DNA of 64,000 nt. It comes from Avena insularis (lineage: Eukaryota; Streptophyta; Magnoliopsida; Poales; Poaceae). Below, one piece after another: positions 1-15,000 of this stretch. The notes below the pieces were generated by a model. It was not told the DNA's origin. It did not search any database and worked only from the letters and a program-made list of their open reading frames with translations. The position numbers and the translations under genes were made by a program. Location: NCBI GenBank assembly GCA_023614405.1, contig JAJUPC010000223.1, positions 62,001-126,000 on the forward strand, written 5' to 3'. Positions within the stretch are counted from its first letter, which is position 1. Each line of letters starts with the position of its first letter.

Positions 1-562
1 TTTTCGAAAGGAACACACATGCACTGACTCTATTGGTGTTTTAGGAAAGGAAGACACATGCAATGACTCTGGTGGTTGTTTAGGAAAGGAACACACATGC
101 AATGACTCTGGTGGTGGGTTGAGAAAGGAAGACACATGCAATGACTCTGGTGCATCCATGTGGTTTAGGAAAAGAAGACACATGTAATGACTCTGGTGGT
201 GGTTTAGGAAAAGGAACACACATGCAATGACTCTGGTGGTGGTTTAAGAAAGGAACACACATGCAATGACACTGGTGGATCCATGTGGTTTAGAAAAATA
301 ACACACATGCAATGACTCTGGTGGTGGTTTAGGAAAGGAACACACATGCAATGACTCTGGTGGTGGTTTTGGAAAGGAACACACATGCAATGACTCTGGT
401 GGTGGTTTTGGAAAGGAACACACATGCAATGACTCTGGTGGTGGTTTAGGAAAGTAAGACACATGTAATAACTCTGGTGGTGGTTTAGAAAAAGAAGACA
501 CATGCAATGACTTTGGTGGTGGTTTAGGAAAGGAACACACATGCAATTACTATAGTTGTGGT

Positions 563-3500
563 TTAAGATAATAAGACACATGCAATGACTCTGATGGTAG
601 TATTGGAAAGGAGCACACATGCAATGACTCTACTGGATCCATGTGGTTTAGGAAAAGAAAACACATGCAATGACTCTAGTGGTGGTTTAGGAAAGGAACA
701 CACATGTAATGACACTGGTTGATCCATGTGGTTTAGGAAAACAAGGCACATGCAATGACTCCGGTGGTGGTTTAGGAAAGGAACACACATTCAATGACTC
801 TGGTGGGTCCATGTGGTTTAGGAAAATAACACAAATGCAATGACTCTAGTGGTGGTTTAAGAAAGGACCACACATGCAATGACACTCCTGGATCCATGTT
901 GTTTAGGAAAATAAGACACATGCATTGACTTTGATGGTAGTTTTGGAAAGGAGCACACATGCAATGACTCTACTGGATCCATGTGGTTTAGGAAAATAAA
1001 ACACATGCAATGACTCTGGTGGTGGTTTAGGAAAGGAAGACACATACAATGACTCGGGTGGATCCATGTGGTTTAGGAAAAGAAGGCACATGCAATGACT
1101 CTGGTGGTGGTTTAGGAAAGGAACACACATGCAGTGACTCTGGTGGATGCATGTGGTTTAGGAAAAGAAGACACATGCAATGACTCTAGCGGTGATTTAG
1201 GAAAGGAACACACATGCAATGACTCTGGTGGTGGTTTAGGAAAGGAACACACATGCAATGACTCTGGTGGTGGTTTTGGAAAGGAACACACATGCAATGA
1301 CTCTGGTGGTGGTTTAGGTAAGTAAGACACATGTAATGACTCTGGTGGTGGTTTAGAAAAAGAAGACACATACAATGACTTTGGTGGTGGTTTAGTAAAG
1401 GAACACACATGCAATTACTATAGTTGTGGTTTAGGAAAATAAGACACATGCAATGACTCTGATGGTAGTTTTGGAAAGAAGCACACATGCAATGACTCTA
1501 CTGGATCCATGTGGTTTAGGAAAAGAAAACACATGCAATGACTCAGGTGGTATTTTAGGAAAGGAAGACACATACAATGACTCTGGTGGATCCATGTGGT
1601 TTAGGAAAAGAAGACACATGCAATGACTCTGGTGGTGGTTTAGGAAAGGAACACACATGCAATGACTCTGGTGGATGCATGTGGTTTAGGAAAAGAAGAC
1701 ACATGCAATGACTCTGGTGGTGGTTTAGGAAAGGAACACACATGCAATGACTCTGGTGGTGGTTTTCGTAAGGAACACACATGCAATGACTCTATTGGTG
1801 TTTTAGGAAAGGAAGACACATGCAATGACTCTGGTGGTTGTTTAGGAATGGAACACACATGCAATGACTCTGGTGGTGGGTTGAGAAAGGAAGACACATG
1901 CAATGACTCTGGTGCATCCATGTGGTTTAGGAAAAGAAGACACATGTAATGACTCTGGTGGTGGTTTAGGAAAAGGAACACACATGCAATGACTCTGGTG
2001 GTGGTTTAAGAAAGGAACACACATGCAATGACACTGGTGGATCCATGTCGTTTAGGAAAATAACACACATGCAATGACTCTGGTGGTGGTTTAGGAAAGG
2101 AACACACATGCAATGACTCTGGTGGTGGTTTTGGAAAGGAACACACATGCAATGACTCTGGTGGTGGTTTTGGAAAGGAACACACATGCAATGACTCTGG
2201 TGGTGGTTTAGGAAAGGAACACACATGCAATGACTCTGGTGGTGGTTTTGGAAAGGAACACACATGCAATGACTCTGGTGGTGGTTTAGGAAAGTAAGAC
2301 ACATGTAATGACTCTGGTGGTGGTTTAGAAAAAGAAGACACATGCAATGACTTTGGTGGTGGTTTAGGAAAGGAACACACATGCAATTTCTATAGTTGTG
2401 GTTTAGGAAAAGAACACACATTCAATGAGTCTGGTGGTTGTTTAGGAAAGGAACACACATGCAATGACTCCGGTGGTGGTTTAGGAAAGGAAGACAGATG
2501 CAATGACTCTGGTGGATCCATGTGGTTTAGGAAAAAAGACACATGCAATGACTCTAATGGTGGTTTAGGAAAGGAACACACATGCAATGACTCTGGTGGT
2601 GGTTTAGGAAAGGAAGACACATGCAATGACTCTGGTGGATCCATGTGGTTTAGGAAAAGAAGAGACATGCAATGACTCTGGTGGTGGTTTAGGAAAGGAA
2701 CACACATGCAATGACTCTGGTGGTGGTTTAAGAAAGGAACACACATGTAATGACACTGGTGGATCCATGTGGTTTAGGAAAACAAGAAACATGCAATGAC
2801 TCCGGTGGTGGTTTAGGAAAGGAACACACATTCAATGACTCTGGTGGATTGATGTGGTTTAGGAAAATAACACAAATGCAATGACTCTAGTGGTGGTTTA
2901 ACAAAGGACCACACATGCAATGACACTCCTGGATCCATGTGGTTTAAGAAAATAAGACACATGCAATGACTCTGATGGTAGTTTTGGAAAGGAGCACACA
3001 GCAATGACTCTACTGGATCCATGTGGTTTAGGAAAAGAAAACACATGCAATGACTCTGGTGGTGGTTTAGGAAAGGAACACACATGTAATGACACTGGTG
3101 GATCCATGTGGTTTAGGAAAACAAGACACATGCAATGACTCTGGTGGTGGTTTAGGAAAGGAACACACATTCAATGACTCTGGTGGATCCATGTGGTTTA
3201 GGAAAATAACACAAATGCAATGACTCTAGTGGTGGTTTAAGAAAGGACCACAAATGCAATGACACTCCTGGATCCATGTGGTTTAGGAAAATAAGACACG
3301 TGCAATGACTCTGATGGTAGTTTTGGAAAGGAGCACACATGCAATGACTCTTCTGGATCCATGTGGTTTAGGAAAAGAAAACACATGCAATGACTCTGGT
3401 GGTGGTTTAGGAAAGGAAGACACATACAATGACTCTCGTGGATCCATGTGGTTTAGGAAAAGAAGACACATGCAATGACTCTGGTGGTGGTTTAGGAAAG

Positions 3501-4690
3501 GAACACACATGCAATGACTCTGGTGGATGCATGTGGTTTAGGAAAAGAAGACACATGCAATGACTCTAGTGGTGGTTTAGGAAAGGAACAAACATGCAAT
3601 GACTCTGGTGGTGGTTTAGGAAAGGAACACACATGCAATGACTCTGGTGGTGGTTTTGGAAAGGAACACACATGCAATGACTCTGGTGGTGGTTTAGGTA
3701 AGTAAGACACATGCAATGACTCTGGTGGTGGTTTAGAAAAAGAAGACACATACAATGACTTTGGTGGTGGTTTAGTAAAGGAACACACATGCAATTACTA
3801 TAGTTGTGGTTTAGGAAAATAAGACACATGCAATGACTCTGATGGTAGTTTTGGAAAGAAGCACACATGCAATGACTCTACTGGATCCATGTGGTTTAGG
3901 AAAAGAAAACACATGCAATGACTCTGGTGGTAGTTTAGGAAAGGAAGAAACATACAATGACTCTGGTGGATCCATGTGGTTTAGGAAAAGAAGACACATG
4001 CAATGACTCTGGTGGTGGTTTAGGAAAGGAACACACATGCAATGACTCTGGTGGATGCATGTGGTTTAGGAAAAGAAGACACATGCAATGACTCTGGTGG
4101 TGGTTTAGGAAAGGAACACACATGCAATGACTCTGGTGGTGGTTTTCGAAAGGAACACACATGCACTGACTCTATTGGTGTTTTAGGAAAGGAAGACACA
4201 TGCAATGACTCTGGTGGTTGTTTAGGAAAGGAACACACATGCAATGACTCTGGTGGTGGGTTGAGAAAGGAAGACACATGCAATGACTCTGGTGCATCCA
4301 TGTGGTTTAGGAAAAGAAGACACATGTAATGACTCTGGTTGTGGTTTAGGAAAAGGAACACACATGCAATGACTCTGGTGGTGGTTTAAGAAAGGAACAC
4401 ACATGCAATGACACTGGTGGATCCATGTGGTTTAGGAAAATAACACACATGCAATGACTCTGGTGGTGGCTTAGGAAAGGAACACACATGCAATGACTCT
4501 GGTGGTGGTTTTGGAAAGGAACACACATGCAATGACTCTGGTGGTGGTTTTGGAAAGGAACACACATGCAATGACTCTGGTGGTGGTTTAGGAAAGTCAG
4601 ACACATGTAATAACTCTGGTGGTGGTTTAGAAAAAGAAGACACATGCAATGACTTTGGTGGTGGTTTAGGAAAGGAACAAACATGCAATT
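563..4690. repeat. Higher-order repeat, period 2380 bp
   Basis: Long blocks recur at a spacing of 2380 bp. The blocks starting near 563, 772, 857, 903, 1112, 1640 and 1966 match those near 2943, 3152, 3237, 3283, 3492, 4020 and 4346. The register then changes because the second copy lacks two 39-bp units present at 2080-2290 (78 bp shorter). A third partial copy follows from about 4705 at an offset of 4142 bp from 563. Copies differ by scattered substitutions. Boundaries are approximate. Confidence 0.8.
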
Positions 4691-4913
4691 ACTATAGTTG
4701 TGGTTTAAGAAAACAAGACACATGCAATGACTCTGATGGTAGTTTTGGAAAGGAGCACACATGCAATGACTCTACTGGATCCATGTGGTTTAGGAAAAGA
4801 AAACACATGCAATGACTCTGGTGGTGGTTTAGGAAAGGGACACACATGTAATGACACTGGTGGATCCATGTGGTTTAGGAAAACAAGACACATGCAATGA
4901 CTCCGGTGGTGGT

Positions 4914-5593
4914 TTAGGAAAGGAACACACATTCAATGACTCTGGTGGATCCATGTGGTTTAGGAAAATAACACAAATGCAATGACTCTAGTGGTGGTTT
5001 AAGAAAGGACCACAAATGCAATGACACTCCTGGATCCATGTGGTTTAGGAAAATAAGACACGTGCAATGACTCTGATGGTAGTTTTGGAAAGGAGCACAC
5101 ATGCAATGACTCTACTGGATCCATGTGGTTTAGGAAAAGAAAACACATGCAATGACTCTGGTGGTGGTTTAGGAAAGGAAGACACATACAATGAATCTGG
5201 TGGATCCATGTGGTTTAGGAAAACAAGGAACATGCAATGACTCCGGTGGTGGTTTAGGAAAGGAACACACATTCAATGACTCTGGTGGATCCATGTGGTT
5301 TAGGAAAATAACACAAATGCAATGACTCTAGTGGTGGTTTAAGAAAGGACCACACATGCAATGACACTCCTGGATCCATGTGGTTTAGGAAAATAAGACA
5401 CATGCAATGACTTTCATGGTAGTTTTGGAAGGGAGCACACATGCAATGACTCTACTGGATCCATGTTGTTTAGGAAAAGAAAACACATGCAATGACTCTG
5501 GTGGTGGTTTAGGAAAGGAAGACACATACAATGACTCTGGTGGATCCATGTGGTTTAGGAAAAGAAGACACATGCAATGACTCTGGTGGTGGT
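4914..5593. repeat. Local 340-bp tandem duplication
   Basis: The block at 4914-5253 is repeated at 5254-5593 with a few substitutions. The period of 340 bp equals four 39+46 bp dimers (4 x 85). The same 339-340 bp spacing is seen between blocks near 2813 and 3152, so the 340-bp sub-block duplicates or persists independently of the larger period. Confidence 0.75.
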
Positions 5594-8500
5594 TTAGGAA
5601 AGGAACACACATGTAGTGACTCTGGTGGATGTATGTGGTTTAGGAAAAGAAGACACATGCAATGACTCTAGCGGTGGTTTAGGAAAGGAACACACATGCA
5701 ATGACTCTGGTGGTGGTTTAAGAAAGGAACACACATGCAATGACTCTGGTGGTGGTTTTGGAAAGGAACACACATGCAATGACTCTGGTGGTGGTTTAGG
5801 TAAGTAAGACACATGTAATGACTCTGGTGGTGGTTTAGAAAAAGAAGACACATACAATGACTCTGGTGGTGGTTTAGGTAAGTAAGACACATGCAATGAC
5901 TCTGGTGGTGGTTTAGAAAAAGAAGACACATACAATGACTTTGGTGGTGGTTTATTTAAGGAACACACATGCAATTACTATAGTTGTGGTTTAGGAAAAG
6001 AACACACATTCAATGAGTCTGGTGGTTGTTTAGGAAAGGAACACACATGCAATGACTATGGTGGTGGTCTAGGAAAGGAAGACAGATGCAATGACTCTGG
6101 TGGTGGTTTAGGAAAGGAACACACATGCAATGACTCTGGTGGTGGGTTGAGAAAGGAAGACACATGCAATGACTCTGGTGCATCCATGTGGTGTAGGAAA
6201 AGAATACACATGTAATGACTCTGGTGGTGGTTTAGGAAAAGGAACACACATGCAATGACTCTGCTGGTGGTTTAAGAAAGGAACACACATGGAATGACAC
6301 TGCTGGATCCATGTGGTTTAGGAAAATAACACACATGCAATGACTCTGGTGGTGGTTTAGGAAAGGAACACACATGCAATGACTCTGGTGGTGGTTTTGG
6401 AAAGGAACACACATGCAATGACTCTGGTGGTGGTTTAGGAAAGTAAGACACATGTAATAACTCTGGTGGTGGTTTAGAAAAAGAAGACACATGCAATGAC
6501 TTTGGTGGTGGTTTAGGAAAGGAACACACATGCAATTACTATAGTTGTGGTTTAGTAAAAGAACACACATTCAATGAGTCTGGTGGTTGTTTAGGAAAGG
6601 AACACACATGCAATGACTCTGGTGGTGGTTTAGGAAAGGAAGACAGATGCAATGACTCTGGTGGATCCATGTGGTTTAGGAAAAGAGACACATGCAATGA
6701 CTCTGGTGGTGGTTTAGGAAAGGAACACACATGCAATGACTCTGGTGGTGGTTTAGGAAAGGAAGTGACATGCAATGACTCTGGTAGATCCATGTGGTTT
6801 AGGCAAAGAAGACACATGCAATGACTCTGGTGGTGGTTTAGGAAAGGAACACACATGCAATGACTCTGGTGGTGGTTTAAGAAAGGAACACACATGTAAT
6901 GACACTGGTGGATTCATGTGGTTTAGGAAAACAAGACACATGCAATGACTCCGGTGGTGGTTTAGGAAAGGAACACACATTCAATGACTCTGGTGGATCC
7001 ATGTGGTTTAGGAAAATAACACAAATGCAATGACTCTAGTGGTGGTTTAAGAAAGGACCACACATGCAATGACACTCCTGGATCCATGTGGTTTAGGAAA
7101 ATAAGACACATGCAATGACTCTGATGGTAGTTTTGGAAAGGGGCACACATGTAATGACTCTACTAGATCCATGTGGTTTAGGAAAAGAAAACACATGCAA
7201 TGACTCTGGTGGTGGTTTAGAAAAGGAAGACACATACAATGACTCTGGTGGATCCATGTGGTTTAGGAAAAGAAGACACATGCAATGACTCTGGTGGTGG
7301 TTCAGGAAAGGAACACACATGCAATGACTCTGGTCGATGCATGTGGTTTAGGAAAAGAAGACACATGCAATGACTCTAGCGGTGGTTTAGGAAAGGAACA
7401 CACATGCAATGACTTTGGTGGTGGTTTAGGAAAGGAACACACATGCAATGACTCTATTGTTGTTTTAGGAAAGGAAGACACATGCAATGACTCTGGTGGT
7501 TGTTTAGGAAAGGAACACACATGCAATGACTCTGGTGCATCAATGTGGTTTAGGAAAAGGAACACACATGCAATGACTCTGGTGGTGGTTTAAGAAAGTA
7601 ACACACATGCAATGACACTGGTGGATCCATGTGGTTTAGGAAAATAACACACATGCAATGACTCTGGTGGTGGTTTAGGAAAGGAACACAGATGCAATGA
7701 CTCTGGTGGTGGTTTTGGAAAGGAACACACATGCAATGACTCTGGTGGTGGTTTTGGAAAGGAACACACATGCAATGACTTTGGTGGTGGTTTAGGAGAG
7801 TAAGACACATGTAATAACTCTGGTGGTGGTTTAAAAAAGAAGACACATATAATGACTTTGGTGGTGGTTTAGGAAAGAAACACACATGCAATTACTATAG
7901 TTGTGGTTTAAGAAAATAAGACACATGCAATGACTCTGATGGTAGTTTTGGAAAGGAGCACACATGCAATGACTCTACTGGATCCATGTGGTTTAGGAAA
8001 AGAAAACACATGCAATGACTCTGGTGGTGGTTTAGGAAAGGAACACACATGTAATGACACTGGTGGATCCATGTGGTTTAGGAAAACAAGGCACATGCAA
8101 TGACTCCGGTGGTGGTTTAGGAAAGGAACACACATTCAATGACTCTGGTGGATCCATGTGGTTTAGGAAAATAACACAAATGCAATGACTCTAGTGGTGG
8201 TTTAAGAAAGGACCACACATGCAATGACACTACTGGATCCATGTGGTTTAGGAAAATAAGACACATGCAATGACTCTGATGGTAGTTTTGGAAAGGAGCA
8301 CACATGCAATGACTCTACTGGATCCATGTGGTTTAGGAAAACAAAACACATGCAATGACCCTGGTGGTGGTTTAGGAAAGGAAGACACATACAATGACTC
8401 TGGTGGATCCATGTGGTTTAGGAAAAGAAGACACATGCAATGACTCAGGTGGTGGTTTAGGAAAGGAACACACATGTAGTGACTCTGGTGGATGCATGTG

Positions 8501-10180
8501 GTTTAGGAAAAGAAGACACATGCAATGACTCTAGCGGTGGTTTAGGAAAGGAACACACATGCAATGACTCTGGTGGTGGTTTAGGAAAGGAACACACATG
8601 CAATGACTCTGGTGGTGGTTTTGGAAAGGAACACACATGCAATGACTCTGGTGGTGGTTTAGGTAAGTAAGACACATGTAATGACTCTGGTGGTGGTTTA
8701 GAAAAAGAAGACACATACAATGACTCTGGTGGTGGTTTAGGTAAGTAAGACACATGCAATGACTCTGGTGGTGGTTTAGAAAAAGAAGACACATACAATG
8801 ACTTTGGTGGTGGTTTAGTAAAGGAAAACACATGCAATTACTATAGTTGTGGTTTAGGAAAAGAACACACATTCAATGAGTCTGGTGGTTGTTTAGGAAA
8901 GGAACACACATGCAATGACTACGGTGGTGGTCTAGGAAAGGAAGATAGATGCAATGACTCTCGTGGTGGTTTAGGAAAGGAACACACATGCAATGACTCT
9001 GGTGGTGGGTTGAGAAAGGAAGACACATGCAATGACTCTGGTGCATCCATGTGGTTTAGGAAAAGAATACACATGTAATGACTCTGGTGGTGGTTTAGGA
9101 AAAGGAACACACATGCAATGACTCTGGTGGTGGTTTAAGAAAGGAACACACATGCAATGACACTGCTGGATCCATGTGGTTTAGGAAAATAACACACATG
9201 CAATGACTCTGGTGGTGGTTTAGGAAAGGAACACACATGCAATGACTATGGTGGTGGTTTTGGAAAGGAACACACATGCAATGACTCTGGTGGTCGTTTA
9301 GGAAAGTAAGACACATGTAATGACTCTGGTGGTGGTTTAGAAAAAGAAGACACATGCAATGACTTTGGTGGTGGTTTAGGAAAGGAACACACATGCAATT
9401 ACTATAGTTGTGGTTTAGTAAAAGAACACACATTCAATGAGTCTGGTGATTGTTTAGGAAAGGAACACACATGCAATGACTCTGGTGGTGGTTTAGGAAA
9501 GGAAGACAGATGCAATGACTCTGGTGGATCCATGTGGTTTAGGAAAAAAGACACATGCAATGACTCTGGTGGTGGTTTAGGAAAGGAACACACATGCAAT
9601 GACTCTGGTGGTGGCTTAGGAAAGGAAGTGACATGCAATGACTCTGGTGGATCCATGTGGTTTAGGAAAAGAAGACACATGCAATGACTCTGGTGGTGGT
9701 TTAGGAAAGGAACACACATGCAATGACTCTGGTGGTGGTTTAAGAAAGGAACACACATGTAATGACACTGGTTGATTCATGTGGTTTAGGAAAACAAGAC
9801 ACATGCAATGACTCCGGTGGTGGTTTAGGAAAGGAATACACATTCAATGACTCTGGTGGATCCATGTGGTTTAGGAAAATAACACAAATGCAATGACTCT
9901 AGTGGTGGTTTAAGAAAGGACCACACATGCAATGACACTCCTGGATCCATGTGGTTTAGGAAAATAAGACACATGCAATGACTCTGATGGTAGTTTTGGA
10001 AAGTAGCACACATGTAATGACTCTACTGGATCCATGTGGTTTAGGAAAAGAAAACACATGCAATGACTCTGGTGGTGGTTTAGAAAAGGAAGACACATAC
10101 AATGACTCTGGTGGATCCATGTGGTTTAGGAAAAGAAGACACATGCAATGACTCTGGTGGTGGTTCAGGAAAGGAACACA
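5045..10180. repeat. Higher-order repeat, period 2863 bp
   Basis: Two copies of a 2863-bp block. Segments starting near 5045, 5254, 5385, 5594, 6056, 6232, 6539, 6753 and 7093 recur near 7908, 8117, 8248, 8457, 8919, 9095, 9402, 9616 and 9956. Inside each copy a doubled GGTAAGTAAGAC monomer pair occurs (5796 and 5876; 8661 and 8739). From about 7300 versus 10165 the two copies diverge by gain or loss of whole 39-bp monomers. Edges are approximate. Confidence 0.8.
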
Positions 10181-12096
10181 CATGCAACGACTCTGGTGGA
10201 TGCATGTGGTTTAGGAAAAGAAGACACATGCAATGACTCTAGCGGTGGTTTAGGAAAGGAACACACATGCAATGACTCTGGTGGTGGTTTAGGAAAGGAA
10301 CACACATGCAATGACTCTGGTGGTGGTTTTCGAAAGGAACACACATGCAATGACTCTATTGTTGTTTTAGGAAAGAAAGACACATGCAATGACTCTGGTG
10401 GTTGTTTAGGAAAGGAACACACATGCAATGACTCTGGTGGTGGGTTGAGAAAGGAAGACACATGCAAAGACTCTGGTGCATCCATGTGGTTTAGGAAAAG
10501 AAGACACATGTAATGACTCTGGTGGTGGTTTAAGAAAGGAACACACATGCAATGACACTGGTGGATCCATGTGGTTTAGGAAAATAACACACATGCAATG
10601 ACTCTGGTGGTGGTTTAGGAAAGGAACACACATGCAATGACTCTGGTGGTGGTTTTGGAAAGGAACACACATGCAATGACTCTGGTGGTGGTTTTGGAAA
10701 GGAACACACATGCAATGACTCTGGTGGTGGTTTAGGAAAGTAAAACACATTTAATGAGTCTAGTGGTGGTTTAGAAAAAGAAGACACATCCAATGACTTT
10801 GGTGGTGGTTTAGGAAAGAAACACACATGTAATTACTATAGTTTGTGGTTTAAGAAAAGAACACACATTCAATGAGTCTGGTGGTTGTTTAGGAAAGGAA
10901 CACACATGCAATGACTCCGGCGGTGGTTTAGGAAAGGAATACAGATGCAATGACTCTGGTGGATCCATGTGGTTTAGGAAAAAGACACATGCAATGACTC
11001 TGGTGGTGGTTTAGGAACGGAACACACACGCAATGACTCTGGTGGTGGTTTAGGAAAAGAAGACACATGCAATGACTCTAGTGGATCCATGTGGTTTAGG
11101 AAAAGAAGACACATGCAATGACTCTGGTGGTGGTTTAGGAGAGGAACACACATGCAATGCCTCTGGTGGTGGTTTAAGAAAGGAACACTCATGTAATGAC
11201 ACTGGTGGATCCATGTGGTTTAGGAAAACAACACATGCAATGACTCCGGTGGTGGTTTAGGAAAGGAACACACATGCAACGACTCTGGTGGATCCATGTG
11301 GTTTAGGAAAATAAGACACATGCAATGACTTTGATGGTAGTTTTGGAAAGGAGCACGCATGCAATGACTCTGCTGGCTCGATGTGGTTTAGGAAAAGAAA
11401 ACACATGCAATGACTCTGGAGGTGGTTCAGGAAAGGAAGATACATACAATGACTCTGGTGGATCAATGTGGTTTAGGAAAATAAGACACATGCAATGACT
11501 CTGGTAGTGGTTTAGGAAAGGAACACACATGCAATGACTCTGGTGGATGCATGTGGTTTAGAAAAAGAAGACACATGCAATGACTCTAGCGGTGGTTTAG
11601 GAAAGGAACACACATGCAATGACTCTGGTGGTTGTTTAGGAAAGGAACACACATACAATGACTCTGGTGGTGGTTTTCGAAAGGAACACACATGCAATGA
11701 CTCTAGTGGTGTTTTAGGAAAGGAAGGCACATGCAACGACTCTGGTGGTGGTTTAGGAAAGGAACACACATGCAATGACTCTGGTGGTGGGTTGAGAAAG
11801 GAATACACATGCAATGACTCTGGTCCATCCATGTGGTTTAGGAAAAGAAGATACATGTAATGACTCTGGTGGTGGTTCTGAAAGGAACACACATGCAATG
11901 ACTCTAGTGGTGGTTTAGGAAAGGAACACACATGCAATGACTCTGGTGGTGGTTTTGGAAAGGAACACACATGCAATGACTCTGGTGGTGGTTTAGGTAA
12001 GTAAGACACATGCAATGACTCTGGTGCTGTTTTAGAAAAAGAAGAGACATACAATGACTTTGGTGGTGGTTTAGTAAAGGAACACACATGCAATTA

Positions 12097-15000
12097 CTAT
12101 AGTTGTGGTTTAGTAAAAGAACACACATTCAATGAGTCTGGTGGTTGTTTAGGAAAGGAACACACATGCAATGACTCTAGTGGTGGTTTAGGAAAGGAAG
12201 ACAGATGCAATGACTCTGGTGGATCCATGTGGTTTAGGAAAAAAGACACATGCAATGACTCTGGTGGTGGTTTAGGAAAGGAACACACATGCAATGACTC
12301 TGGTGGTGGTTTAGGAAAGGAAGTGACATGCAATGACTCTGGTGGATCCATGTGGTTTAGGAAAAGAAGAAACATGCAATGACTCTGGTAGTGGTTTAGG
12401 AAAGGAACACACATGCAATGACCCTGGTGTTTTAATAAAGTAACACTCTTGTATTGACACGGGTGGTTCCTTGTGTTTTAGTAAAAAAACACATGCAATG
12501 ACTCCGGTGGTGGTTTAGGAAAGGAACACACATGCAACGACTCTGGTGGATCCATGTGGTTTTGGAAAATAAGACACATGCAATGACTCTGATGGTAGTT
12601 TTGGAAAGGAGCACGCATACAATGACTCTGCTGGCTCCATGTGGTTTAGGAAAAGAAAACACATGCAATGACTCTGGAGGTGGTTTAGGAAAGGAAGACA
12701 CATGCAATGACTCTGGTAGTGGTTTAGGAAAGGAACACACATGCAATGACTCTGGTGGATGCATGTGGTTTAGGAAAAGAAGACACATGCAATGACTCTA
12801 GCGGTGGTTTAGGAAAGGAACACACATGCAATGACTCTGGTGCTTGTTTAGGAAATGAACACACAATGACTCTGGTGGTGGTTTAGTAAAGTAACACACA
12901 TGGATTTTCTCTAGTGGTGTTTTTGGTAAGGAAGGCACATGCAATGACTCAGTGGTGGTTTAGGAAAGGAACACACATGCAATGACTCAGTGGTGGGTTG
13001 AGAAAGGAATACACATGCAATGACTCTGGTCCATCCATGTGGTTTAGGAAAAGAAGATACATGTAATGACTCTGGTGGTGGTTTACGAAAAGGAACACAC
13101 ATGCAATGACTCTAGTGGTGGTTTAGGAAAGGAACACACATGCAATGACTCTGGTGGTGGTTTTGGAAAGGAACACACATGCAATGACTCTGGTGGTGGT
13201 TTAGGTAAGTAAGACACATGCAATGACTCTGGTGCTGTTTTAGAAAAAGAAGAGACATACAATGACTTTGGTGGTGGTTTAGTAAAGGAACACACATGCA
13301 ATTACTATAGTTGTGGTTTCGGAAAGTAACACACATTCAATGAGTCTGTGGTTGTTTAGGAAAGGAACACATGCAATGACTCCGGTGGTGGTTTAGGAAA
13401 GGAAGACAGATGCAATGACTCTGGTGGATCCATGTGGTTTAGGAAAAAAGACAAATGCAATGACTCTGGTGGTGGTTTAGGAAAGGAACACACATGCAAT
13501 GACTCTGGTGGTGGTTTAGGAAAGGAAGACACATGAAATGACTCTGGTGGATCCATGTGGTTTAGGAAAAGAAGACACATGCAATGACTCTGGTGGTGGT
13601 TTAGGAAAGGAAGACACATGCAATGACTCTAGTGGTGGTTTAAGAAAGGAACAGACATGTAATGACACTGGTGGATCCATGTGGTTTAGGAAAAGAAGGC
13701 AAATGCAATGACTCTGGTGGTGTTTTAGTAAAGGAACACACATGCAATTACTATAGTTGTGGTTTAGTAAAAGAACACACATTCAATGAGTCTGGTGGTT
13801 GTTTAGGAAAGGAACACACATGCAATGACTCTAGTGGTGGTTTAGGAAAGGAAGACAGATGCAATGACTCTGGTGGATCCATGTGGTTTAGGAAAAAAGA
13901 CACATGCAATGACTCTGGTGGTGGTTTAGGAAAGGAACACACATGCAATGACTCTGGTGGTGGTTTAGGAAAGGAAGTGACATGCAATGACTCTGGTGGA
14001 TCCATGTGGTTTAGGAAAAGAAGAAACATGCAATGACTCTGGTAGTGGTTTAGGAAAGGAACACACATGCAATGACCCTGGTGGTGGTTTAAGAAAGGAA
14101 CACTCATGTAATGACACTGGTGGATCCATGTGGTTTAGGAAAACAACACATGCAATGACTCCGGTGGTGGTTTAGGAAAGGAACACACATGCAACGACTC
14201 TGGTGGATCCATGTGGTTTAGGAAAATAAGACACATGCAATGACTCTGATGGTAGTTTTGGAAAGGAGCACGCATACAATGACTCTGCTGGCTCCATGTG
14301 GTTTAGGAAAAGAAAACACATGCAATGACTCTGGAGGTGGTTTAGGAAAGGAAGACACATGCAATGACTCTGGTAGTGGTTTAGGAAAGGAACACACATG
14401 CAATGACTCTGGTGGATGCATGTGGTTTAGGAAAAGAAGACACATGCAATGACTCTAGCGGTGGTTTAGGAAAGGAACACACATGCAATGACTCTGGTGG
14501 TTGTTTAGGAAAGGAACACACATACAATGACTCTGGTGGTGGTTTAGGAAAGGAACACACATGCAATGACTCTAGTGGTGTTTTAGGAAAGGAAGGCACA
14601 TGCAATGACTCTGGTGGTGGTTTAGGAAAGGAACACACATGCAATGACTCTGGTGGTGGGTTGAGAAAGGAATACACATGCAATGACTATGGTCCATCCA
14701 TGTGGTTTAGGAAAAGAAGATACATGTAATGACTCTGGTGGTGGTTTACGAAAAGGAACACACATGCAATGACTCTAGTGGTGGTTTAGGAAAGGAACAC
14801 ACATGCAATGACTCTGGTGGTGGTTAGGAAAGGAACACACATGCAATGACTCTGGTGGATGCATGTGGTTTAGAAAAAGAAGACACATGCAATGACTCTA
14901 GCGGTGGTTTAGGAAAGGAACACACATGCAATGACTCTGGTGGTTGTTTAGGAAAGGAACACACATACAATGACTCTGGTGGTGGTTTTCGAAAGGAACA

